Source: CAZKUN01 sp964555935 (GTDB lineage Bacteria > Armatimonadota > Zipacnadia > Zipacnadales > VGFC01). From it: 34,751 nucleotides of DNA. Where the stretch lies: assembly GCA_964555935.1 (NCBI GenBank), contig CAZKUN010000077.1, positions 1-34,751 of the forward strand, read 5' to 3'. A program made the translations under genes and the position numbers. Below are positions 7,282 to 14,664 of this stretch, piece after piece. The stretch's first letter is position 1; each line of letters begins with the position of its first letter. The notes beneath the pieces were generated by a model. The model was not told where the DNA came from. It made no database searches and saw only the letters and a program-made list of their open reading frames with translations.

Positions 7282-8382
7282 GTGGGTCTAGACCGCATCG
7301 AGGTTGTGCTACCGGATCATCAATACGCGATCCACGTTGGCGCTGGCGTTCTGGACCAGGTGGGCGCGATCGTGTCGCCGCCCGCGGCTGGCCGCGCTGC
7401 TGCGCTCGTCGCCGATGAGACCACTGGCAGGCTCTTCGCGCCGCGCGTTCTGGCTAGCCTTGAGGCCGGCGGGTGGAAGCCGACCTTGCTGACCGTGCCT
7501 CCTGGCGAGGCGAGCAAATCTCTGGATGTTGCAGGGCGTCTGCTGTGCGAGCTGGCTGATGCTGGGCTGGATCGTGGATCGACGCTCTTCGCGCTTGGTG
7601 GTGGGGTCGTCGGCGACTTAGGCGGCTTCGTCGCGGCCACGTACATGCGCGGCATCGATTTCGTGACCCTCCCGACCACGTTGCTGGCTCAGGTCGACAG
7701 TAGCATCGGCGGGAAGGTGGGCGTGGATCTGCCACAGGGGAAGAATCTGGCGGGCGCGTTCCACCAACCCGTGGCGGTGGTCACGGATCCTGTTGCCCTT
7801 GAGTCGCTCGCCAGGCCGCAGTTGCTGGCGGGCTTGGGCGAGGTGATCAAGCACGCGGCGATCGCTGATGACGGGCTCTTCCGGGAGTTGGAATCCCTGG
7901 GCGCCGTCGTGCTGGAGATGCGCGGTGGCGAACTCGAAGCCATCGTCGCCCGGAACTGCAGGATCAAGGCGGACGTCGTAAGCCGGGACCCTCACGAGCG
8001 CACGGGTCTCCGGGCGACGCTCAACTACGGCCATACGATCGGGCATGCCATCGAGCTTGGCGCTGAGGCGTGGGGGTTGCTGCACGGCCAGGCTATTGGG
8101 CTGGGAATGATCGCCGAGGCCCGCGCCGCAGTTGGCCTGGGATTTTCCGCGCCGGGCGTGGCTGATCGTTTGGCGGCACTTCTTACGCGGCTGGGCATGC
8201 CGTTGAGCATCAACCGTATTGAAGTTGATGTGGACCTAGCGCTTCGCGCCTTGCGCGCCGACAAGAAGGTTGTCGGAGGAGTGCTTTCGCTGCCGGTCGT
8301 TCCTGAGATTGGGCGCGCTGAGGTCCGCGAAGACGTTGGGTTGGATCAGGTCGAGGGAGCACTGCTAGGCGTTTTGGACTAG
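7282..8382 (+). CDS. aroB: 3-dehydroquinate synthase
   Basis: AroB converts DAHP to 3-dehydroquinate, the second step of the shikimate pathway, using NAD and a divalent metal. The sequence shows the NAD-binding loop GGGVVGDLGGFVAATYMRG, the substrate region TLPTTLLAQVDSSIGGKVGV with PQGKNLAGAFHQP, and the metal-ligand segment LNYGHTIGHAIELG. At 366 residues it has the normal length. I chose GTG 7282 because GGGAG (7270-7274) sits 7 bases upstream and the product then begins just before the first strand (DRIEVVLP). A longer in-frame GTG at 7219 falls inside a hairpin stem. pilQ next to aro genes is a recurring arrangement in other phyla, for example pilMNOPQ-aroKB in Pseudomonas. Confidence 0.95.
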   Translation: MGLDRIEVVLPDHQYAIHVGAGVLDQVGAIVSPPAAGRAAALVADETTGRLFAPRVLASLEAGGWKPTLLTVPPGEASKSLDVAGRLLCELADAGLDRGSTLFALGGGVVGDLGGFVAATYMRGIDFVTLPTTLLAQVDSSIGGKVGVDLPQGKNLAGAFHQPVAVVTDPVALESLARPQLLAGLGEVIKHAAIADDGLFRELESLGAVVLEMRGGELEAIVARNCRIKADVVSRDPHERTGLRATLNYGHTIGHAIELGAEAWGLLHGQAIGLGMIAEARAAVGLGFSAPGVADRLAALLTRLGMPLSINRIEVDVDLALRALRADKKVVGGVLSLPVVPEIGRAEVREDVGLDQVEGALLGVLD

Positions 8383-8386
8383 ACAT

Positions 8387-8402
8387 GTCGCGCACGCGCG
8401 AC
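8387..8402 (+). other. Short hairpin after aroB
   Basis: GTCGCG (8387-8392) pairs with CGCGAC (8397-8402) around CACG, four bases after the aroB stop. No U-run follows. It may be a weak terminator or simply GC-rich chance complementarity. Confidence 0.3.
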
Positions 8403-8451
8403 GCCGTTCCCGTGTAGTGGATTCGGCAGCACCGCTAGAGCGATTGGCTGG

Positions 8452-10113
8452 TTGAGCATGAGGCTCGATCTCAAAGAGAGGCACAGCACGGGCCCGTTCG
8501 CGGAGCGGCTTATCGCGACCGACGAGGAGACGGGACGTGACGTGCTCGTCAGCATGCCTCATCTGAGTCTGGCTGACGTGGATGATGAAACCCGGCAGCG
8601 CATCCTCGCCGCTGCCCGCCGGTACAAGGGCCTGGTTCACCCGCACGTGTGCTCGCCGCTCGACGCGGGCATCCTGCGTTCGGGACGGCTGTGTATCGTT
8701 CAGGAACTGCCCTCGAGCCTCGGCGGCAAGCCTGGCGATTCGCCTGAACGCGGCGGGCTCGCGCTTACTCATCTCTGCGAGGCCCTTGCATACTCGCACA
8801 CGCGCGACCTCGTGCACGGTGTTATCAGTCCCGATTGCGTTATCGGCGCCGACGCGGGTGATCCTCGCCTGGCTGATTTTGGTGTCGGGGCCGCGCTTTT
8901 TGAGGCGGGCGTGCTGGGCGAGCGATGCGCCGACGTTCCTTGCGCCGCGCCCGAACTTGGCTCCGGCGGCGAACCAACGCCCGCGAGTGACGTCTACTCA
9001 TTGGGTGTCCTCGGAATCGAGTTAGCATCGCCGGCCGGCGAGGGATCAGGACCCCAAGATCTTGCATCACGCGCTTCAAGGATTCCGCAGAGCGGACTGG
9101 CCTCCACGGTTTCGCGTGCGATCCAGCCGGAGCCGGCTAGCCGCTTCTCAGGCGCGGGTGAGATGCTGCGCGCTCTTCGTTCGGTCGTCGCGCCGGAGAA
9201 GCGCGTGGACACGCCCAGACGTGCAGCCGCCACAGAACGGCGGCGTCCGCCCGCCCGCAAGGCGGCTCGGCCGAAGACGCGAAAGGCGAAAGAGCCCCGT
9301 CAACCGGCGGTGCCCGAGATGAGTCACCTGAAGGCGTTTGGTCTGTTGGCGTGGACATCCGTCCGCAGCCTCTTCACGCTCATCGTCTGCCTGGCCTTGA
9401 TTGCCTGCGCCCTGGCGGGCGGTTTCGCTTTGGCTCTGAAGGAGACGCCCCAGCTCAGGCAGGTCCCAATACTCGAGGGCCGCCCTGTCGGTGAGGCCCG
9501 CGCGTTGGCCTCCGCGGATGGCCTGGAGACCATGATAGGGCGACAAGCCTACCACAGCGAAGTCGACGAGGGCCATGTGATTCAGCAGAGCCCGTATCCC
9601 GGCAAGTGGGTTCGCGAAGGGCGCGGCATTGAGTTGGTCGTCTCACTCGGCGAGGCGCGCGTGAGCACCCCGAAACTGGTAGACTTGCCGCGCTCCGAAG
9701 CCAAGAAGCAACTTGCGTCCGCGGGGCTGCTACTGGGCACGGTCAGCCGGCGCCAGGCCACGGGAGAGCCGGACCGCGTACTCGAACAGAATCCGAAGGC
9801 AGGGACCGAGGTTCGCGTCGACACGGAGGTCGACATCACCATCTCGGTCGGGCCACGCACAGCCGCGTCTCGGGATGACCGCTCAGGCCCGCGGGCCGCT
9901 GACATCAAGGTGACCGTCCCGGCGGGCCCGCCCGTGCAGCGCGTTAAGGTAGAGGTGCATTACCCAAACCGTCGCTACGTAATAGCCCATGACCGGATCC
10001 ACCACCCAGGCGATAAAGTGAAGGTCCACGTGGTGGCGTCCGGGCCAGCCAGCGTGCAGACACTCATTGACGGTAAACTGGTCGCCAAACAGGATCTCGA
10101 GCCGTCCCCCTAA
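8452..10113 (+). CDS. Membrane PASTA-domain pseudokinase (PrkC/PknB-like)
   Basis: The layout is that of PrkC/PknB Ser/Thr kinases: a cytoplasmic kinase-like domain (about 10-245), a basic linker (255-285), one membrane helix (about 307-329), two PASTA domains (about 337-399 and 404-467) and a C-terminal beta domain like that found after PASTA repeats in Firmicutes. Fold landmarks remain: ADFGVG (141-146), the APE motif (AAPEL, 165-169) and SDVYSLGV (179-186). The catalytic HRD loop is VHGVISPD (121-128), so the catalytic Asp is absent. The VAIK Lys position reads LVSMP (32-36) and no Gly-rich loop is visible. I therefore predict no phosphotransfer. PASTA domains typically bind peptidoglycan fragments or lipid II. 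The start is TTG 8452, or ATG 8458 two codons later; neither has a strong ribosome-binding site. An ECF sigma factor follows within 10 bases. Confidence 0.88.
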   Translation: MSMRLDLKERHSTGPFAERLIATDEETGRDVLVSMPHLSLADVDDETRQRILAAARRYKGLVHPHVCSPLDAGILRSGRLCIVQELPSSLGGKPGDSPERGGLALTHLCEALAYSHTRDLVHGVISPDCVIGADAGDPRLADFGVGAALFEAGVLGERCADVPCAAPELGSGGEPTPASDVYSLGVLGIELASPAGEGSGPQDLASRASRIPQSGLASTVSRAIQPEPASRFSGAGEMLRALRSVVAPEKRVDTPRRAAATERRRPPARKAARPKTRKAKEPRQPAVPEMSHLKAFGLLAWTSVRSLFTLIVCLALIACALAGGFALALKETPQLRQVPILEGRPVGEARALASADGLETMIGRQAYHSEVDEGHVIQQSPYPGKWVREGRGIELVVSLGEARVSTPKLVDLPRSEAKKQLASAGLLLGTVSRRQATGEPDRVLEQNPKAGTEVRVDTEVDITISVGPRTAASRDDRSGPRAADIKVTVPAGPPVQRVKVEVHYPNRRYVIAHDRIHHPGDKVKVHVVASGPASVQTLIDGKLVAKQDLEPSP

Positions 10114-10120
10114 TAGCATC

Positions 10121-10732
10121 TTGAGCGAATCCAATGCACTTGAACTCGTAGCTAGAGCACAGGCGGGGGACCGCGCGGCATTTGACGCGCTGGTTGACGC
10201 CACGAAGCGTCGAGCCTATGGTTTTGCCCTACGAGTCACGGGCGACCACGATTTGGCGGCTGATGCCGTGCAGGATGCGTACGTCCGCGCTTACACCTCG
10301 CTGCACCGCTTCAGGCGCCAGTCGGCGTTCACCACGTGGCTCTACCGCATCGTCGTCAACGCCTCCCTGGACGCCATGCGCAGTCGGTCGCGCAACCCCG
10401 AGCCGCTGACCTTCGCCGGCGACGAGGACCGCGAACAACGCAATATCGACCTGGCCGACACGTCGGCTACCCCGCACCATGAGGCTGAGCGCCGCGAGCG
10501 TCAGGAGATCGTCCTCCGGTCGCTGCAGTTGCTGTCTGAGGACCACCGAACGGTCCTGGTGCTGTTTGACCTGGAGGGTCTGTCGTACGAGGAGATCTCA
10601 GAGATCGTCGACGTGCCGCTCGGCACGATTAAGTCGCGCATCAATCGGGCCAGGTTGGCGTTGCGGGATGTCATCAAGCCGCACATGGAACTTTTCTGGC
10701 GGGGCAGCAGTCCCACGACTGAAGAAGCCTGA
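10121..10732 (+). CDS. ECF (sigma-24/RpoE-type) RNA polymerase sigma factor
   Basis: This is a group IV sigma factor. Region 2 is seen in ARAQAGDRAAFDALVDATKR, DLAADAVQDAYVRAY and FTTWLYRIVVNASLDAMRSR. After an acidic linker, region 4 carries LQLLSEDHRTVLVLFDLEGL, SYEEISEIVDVPLGTIKSRI and NRARLALRD, the helix-turn-helix that reads the -35 element. The frame is open further upstream into the pseudokinase gene. I prefer TTG 10121, eight bases past that gene's stop, which gives a normal N-terminus (SESNALELVARAQ). No clear ribosome-binding site precedes it, so translation may be coupled to the upstream gene. The next gene, 28 bases downstream, encodes its probable anti-sigma factor. Confidence 0.93.
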   Translation: MSESNALELVARAQAGDRAAFDALVDATKRRAYGFALRVTGDHDLAADAVQDAYVRAYTSLHRFRRQSAFTTWLYRIVVNASLDAMRSRSRNPEPLTFAGDEDREQRNIDLADTSATPHHEAERRERQEIVLRSLQLLSEDHRTVLVLFDLEGLSYEEISEIVDVPLGTIKSRINRARLALRDVIKPHMELFWRGSSPTTEEA

Positions 10733-10760
10733 TTCGTTGCTGTTTTAGGGAGCTACAAAG

Positions 10761-12113
10761 ATGAACTGCGATGCAGCTCGGGAGAGGTTCGCGCTTCTCT
10801 CCGAGGATGAGCTGTCCGCGGAGGAGACGCTCGCCGCAAGGGCGCACTTGGCTGAGTGCGGCGATTGCGAGCAGGCCTATCGCGACGTCGAACGATTGGT
10901 CGCCGAACTCCGCGAAACGCCGACACCGCCTGTTCCCCCGCACGTCGACCTGCGAATTACCGCGGCGCTGGATGCCATCGACCAAGCCAACGCGACCGGC
11001 CATGGTCCGCGGCGTCGATCGTTCTGGGAAGTCGCCGCCCCGTACCTTGCTGCCGCCGCCGTCGTCATCATCGCCTTTGCCCTTGGCGCGCTCTTGCGGC
11101 GGCCCGGGAGCTGGTCCATCACCGGCCCTCCGACGCCCATGCCTCTTGGCACCGCGATAGAGACGCCCATCAACTCGGAGACCGGCTCCGTTGGGAGCCT
11201 GACCCGCGAGGATTTGGGTGACGGAGCCGGTGACGCCGATAGGCGCCAACACGAGGCGCTGGCTACTGTGACGGAGCGTATGGAGGCGCTAGCTGCCGCC
11301 AAGGCCGCAGAGAAATTGGACGAGAAGATTCTGGGCGGGGACGTGCCGCTGCCAGGCATGGAAGACCTGGAAGGGCCGCCACCGATACCGTCTGAGGACA
11401 ATGATCTCCCTCCGATCGAGCCGGATCCCGGCGCGGACATTCACTTCGGAGAACTGCCGCAGGGGACGAATCCTGGCGCGTCTACTGCTGAAGCGCCACC
11501 CATCGCGCCCCTGCTGACGGTGAGCACGCGCTTACTGTCACTCCCCGACCGCACTGTCGGATCCAGGATCGCGGGCAAGGTCGAGGTGACGGCCCACGCG
11601 GACGTAGACCACGCGGTTGTCAGCGCGACCGGCGATTCCGGACTAGAAGTCGCCGCCGCGACTGGTGGCGTGCTGTACGAGGGGCCGCTGCGCGCGAATG
11701 ACCCGACTACCATCCAGCTTCCCATCCGCGCCACGAGGCCGGGCACGTATTCGATCGACGTCAAGCTCGACCCAGGCTCTGGCGGCGACCCAATTGTCTC
11801 GAAGCTCTACGTTCCGATTGGCGACGCCGCGCCCTCTCCTGGGGCCGGCACGACCACGCCGCCCGCTGTGGCGGGCGAATCGGTCAGCGCGGGCTTCCGC
11901 AACACGCCTGTTCGCCAAGCGCTGGAGGACATCGCCAAGCTCTCTAAGCTGGAGGTGGAGATCGGCGATGACGTCGGTGATGAGCGCGTGACGCGCGATC
12001 TCGAGGACGTCAGCGGCGCCGCGGCGCTCAAGACGATAGCCGAGGACGCAGGCTACCAGGCCACCTACACCGATGGCAAGTACGTCATCACCCGCGCGAC
12101 TGGCGGCGACTAG
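10761..12113 (+). CDS. Transmembrane zinc-finger anti-sigma factor with C-terminal STN/N0-like domain
   Basis: The N-terminus is a ZAS domain, MNCDAARERF then HLAECGDCEQAY. Cys3, His29, Cys33 and Cys36 fit the zinc-binding pattern Hx3Cx2C plus upstream Cys. This part should hold the ECF sigma factor in the cytoplasm. One membrane helix lies at about 93-112. The outer part has a Pro/Asp-rich linker, a beta-rich domain (about 255-350) and a C-terminal module (about 374-446: SAGFRNTPVRQALEDIAKLS, then RDLEDVSGAAALKTIAEDAG and TYTDGKYVITR). That module follows the same strand-helix-strand pattern as the N0/STN domains of the two secretin-type proteins upstream. ATG 10761 has AGGGAG (10747-10752) at 8 bases. 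The zinc-finger call is strong; the STN assignment rests on alignment by eye. Confidence 0.85.
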   Translation: MNCDAARERFALLSEDELSAEETLAARAHLAECGDCEQAYRDVERLVAELRETPTPPVPPHVDLRITAALDAIDQANATGHGPRRRSFWEVAAPYLAAAAVVIIAFALGALLRRPGSWSITGPPTPMPLGTAIETPINSETGSVGSLTREDLGDGAGDADRRQHEALATVTERMEALAAAKAAEKLDEKILGGDVPLPGMEDLEGPPPIPSEDNDLPPIEPDPGADIHFGELPQGTNPGASTAEAPPIAPLLTVSTRLLSLPDRTVGSRIAGKVEVTAHADVDHAVVSATGDSGLEVAAATGGVLYEGPLRANDPTTIQLPIRATRPGTYSIDVKLDPGSGGDPIVSKLYVPIGDAAPSPGAGTTTPPAVAGESVSAGFRNTPVRQALEDIAKLSKLEVEIGDDVGDERVTRDLEDVSGAAALKTIAEDAGYQATYTDGKYVITRATGGD

Positions 12114-12171
12114 GAGCAGATGACAATCATTCGATCCTGCGTCGGCCGCGTCAAGAGCGGCAGGCACTACC

Positions 12172-12204
12172 GGGCCAGGCGACATCGCCTGGCCCTTCGT
12201 TTTC
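12172..12204 (+). terminator. Rho-independent terminator after the anti-sigma gene
   Basis: GGGCCAGGCG (12172-12181) pairs with CGCCTGGCCC (12186-12195) over 10 base pairs with a four-base ACAT loop, followed by TTCGTTTTC. It lies about 60 bases after the anti-sigma stop and upstream of the VIT/VWA gene, so it probably ends the pseudokinase-sigma-anti-sigma transcript. Confidence 0.75.
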
Positions 12205-12285
12205 TCGCCGCCGGTAAACCGCACCAGCGGATCGAGGGTCTACCTTGGTGAGACGATAACTGAGCAACAAGTCGGGGGTGGTGAT

Positions 12286-14664
12286 GTGATGAAACGTGGC
12301 ATGACACGCGTATTGACCCTTTCCGTCGTGGTGATGGCTCTGACGGCAGTAGCATCCGCCCAAGCGCCGATCATCGTCCCGCGGCCCGAACCAGGCGTCC
12401 GAGGCGTTCCCCTCGAGCTGAAGTCCCTCAAGCTGGACGTTGAGATCTCGAAGCAAGTGGCCTCGGTGAACACGGACATCGTGTTCCACAACCAGCATGG
12501 CCGCCAGATTGAGGGGACGTTCCTCTTCCCGTTGCCCGAGGCCACGGCGATCAACGATTTCGCCATGTATGTCGATGGCAGGAAGCTCGCGGGCGAGATC
12601 CTGAAGAAAGAACAGGCCCGGGAGATCTACGACGGCATCGTCAACCGTCAGCGCGACCCCGCGCTGCTTGAGTACCTGGGCAAAGATCTGTTCCAGGCGA
12701 GCATCTTCCCGATCCCGGCCAATGGCGACACGCGCGTCGAGCTGAAGTACGAGCAACTCCTCGAGCGCGACGCGGGACTGACGCAGATCTCGTATCCGCT
12801 GCACACCACGCGGCCCAACCCGCAGCCTATCGGCGAACTGGTCGTCGATGTGAAACTCGGGTCGGACGTGCCGCTCAAGTCGATCTACTCGCCGACGCAT
12901 GATGTCGACGTGTACCGAAAGTCGGATGAGGAAGCGCGGGTTGGCTTTGAGGGAAAGAAGGTCCAGCCAGACCGCGACTTCGTGCTCTACTACGCGACCA
13001 GCGAGGACGAATTTGGCGCCAACCTGATCGCCAATCGCGAGCGCGGCGAGGATGGGTTCTTCATGGTGCTGCTCGCGCCGAAGACGCGCTTCAGCGAGGA
13101 CGAGATCCCGTCAAAGGACGTGGTGTTCGTGTTCGACACGTCCGGCAGCATGGCGGGTGAGAAGATCGATCAGGCGCGAAAGGCGCTGATCTTCTGCCTC
13201 GACAATCTCAACCCAAGCGACCGCTTCAACGTAATTACCTTCGCGACGAGCGTCCGGTCGTTCGCCGACGACATGAAGGCGGCGACGGATGACAACGTCG
13301 AGGATGCAATCGACTTCGCCAAGAAGATGAAGGCCGTCGGCGGGACCAACATAGATGAGGCGGTCCCGGCCGCGATCGAGATGCTGGGCAAGGCCAAAGG
13401 GGCGTCGATGGTCATCTTCCTGACCGACGGGTACCCGACCGTTGGCGAAACGGACACGGACGATCTGGTTGAGAAGATCAGCGATGCCAACGACGAGGAC
13501 AACCGCCTGTTCACCTTCGGTGTCGGCGATGAGATCAACACGCAACTGCTCGACCGCCTGACCAAAGACAACGGCGGCGCGGCTGAGTACGTGCGGCCGT
13601 CGGAGGACATCGAGGTCAAGGTCTCGCGTTTCTACGGCAAGATCGCGCACCCCGTCCTGACTGACATTGAGATGAAGATTGCCGGCGTCAAGACGCATGA
13701 CGTCTACCCGAGCAAGCTTGGTGACCTGTTCGCGGGCACCGAGATCCGCGTGCTGGGCCGCTACGATGGCGAGGGCGACGCCGTGCTGCACCTTACGGGC
13801 GACGGCCCCAAGGGAGAGCGCGGTTTCGAGTACAATATCTACATGCCTCAACGTGAGGCGGAGCATGGCTTCATACCGCGCCTGTGGGCGATCCGCAAGG
13901 TGGGCTATCTCCTTGACGAAATCAGGCTGAGGGGCGAGAATAAGGAACTCAAGGACGAGATCGTGCAGCTTGCGTTGACCTACGGAATCGTGACTCCGTA
14001 CACGTCATTCCTGGTCAACGAAGACGAAACTGTTATCGCCCGAGCGCCTGCCGAGACGCGCCGCGCCTTCGAACGCGCGCAGGCCGTACACGAAGACTTC
14101 GCGGCTGATGCGGTGGGTGGCATGGGTGGCTACGGCGGGCTTCAAGCGGGCGCGTACAGCGGTCTTGGCGCTCGCGGCGGCGGCGCGATGGCAATGCCCG
14201 GAATGATGGGCGGCGGCGGCATGATGGGTGGCGGAATGCCTGGCATGGCGGCCGGAATCCCAGCCGCACCGAGAGCGGCGCTCAAGCTAGGGCGAGCCGT
14301 TGTTGACGCGACGACCGGGGAGAGCGCTGTTGTCGCCGCACAGGGCATCCGCGGGATGCAGGTCAACGATAACGAACTCGTTCTCGATCAGCGCGCTGTT
14401 CAGAACATCGGGCGCTCGACATTCTACTACGATCCGGACACCGATACCTGGACCGACTCACGGTTCGACGAGAGGGTCCGGACGGTTGAGATCCAGCGCG
14501 ACAGCGAGGCCTTCCGGCAGGTCATTACGGCTCGGCCGACGCTGGCGCGATACTTTGCCCAAGGGCCGCGCGTGACCTATCGCCTGGGCGCGGTGAATCT
14601 TCGAGTCGGCGATACGGGTTTGGAAAACCTGAGTGATGACCAACTGCAGGAGCTTCTGCGATGA
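12286..14664 (+). CDS. Exported VIT- and VWA-domain protein
   Basis: A signal peptide (about 1-25, VASAQ cleavage) leads into a VIT domain (about 40-170), with the typical VNTDIVFHNQHGRQIEGTF and FLFPLPEATAINDFAMYVDG. A VWA domain (about 278-450) follows with an intact MIDAS: DTSGSM (Asp284), the Thr of GGTNIDEA, and FLTDGYPT. This resembles inter-alpha-trypsin-inhibitor heavy chains and bacterial VIT/VWA surface proteins. A Gly/Met/Ala-rich segment (about 610-665) separates this from a C-terminal domain with LDQRAVQNIGRSTFYYD. No LPXTG or C-terminal membrane anchor is seen. GTG 12286 and ATG 12289 are both possible, with GGGGGTGG just upstream. It overlaps the next gene by ATGA. A metal-dependent adhesion role is inferred. 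Confidence 0.88.
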   Translation: MMKRGMTRVLTLSVVVMALTAVASAQAPIIVPRPEPGVRGVPLELKSLKLDVEISKQVASVNTDIVFHNQHGRQIEGTFLFPLPEATAINDFAMYVDGRKLAGEILKKEQAREIYDGIVNRQRDPALLEYLGKDLFQASIFPIPANGDTRVELKYEQLLERDAGLTQISYPLHTTRPNPQPIGELVVDVKLGSDVPLKSIYSPTHDVDVYRKSDEEARVGFEGKKVQPDRDFVLYYATSEDEFGANLIANRERGEDGFFMVLLAPKTRFSEDEIPSKDVVFVFDTSGSMAGEKIDQARKALIFCLDNLNPSDRFNVITFATSVRSFADDMKAATDDNVEDAIDFAKKMKAVGGTNIDEAVPAAIEMLGKAKGASMVIFLTDGYPTVGETDTDDLVEKISDANDEDNRLFTFGVGDEINTQLLDRLTKDNGGAAEYVRPSEDIEVKVSRFYGKIAHPVLTDIEMKIAGVKTHDVYPSKLGDLFAGTEIRVLGRYDGEGDAVLHLTGDGPKGERGFEYNIYMPQREAEHGFIPRLWAIRKVGYLLDEIRLRGENKELKDEIVQLALTYGIVTPYTSFLVNEDETVIARAPAETRRAFERAQAVHEDFAADAVGGMGGYGGLQAGAYSGLGARGGGAMAMPGMMGGGGMMGGGMPGMAAGIPAAPRAALKLGRAVVDATTGESAVVAAQGIRGMQVNDNELVLDQRAVQNIGRSTFYYDPDTDTWTDSRFDERVRTVEIQRDSEAFRQVITARPTLARYFAQGPRVTYRLGAVNLRVGDTGLENLSDDQLQELLR

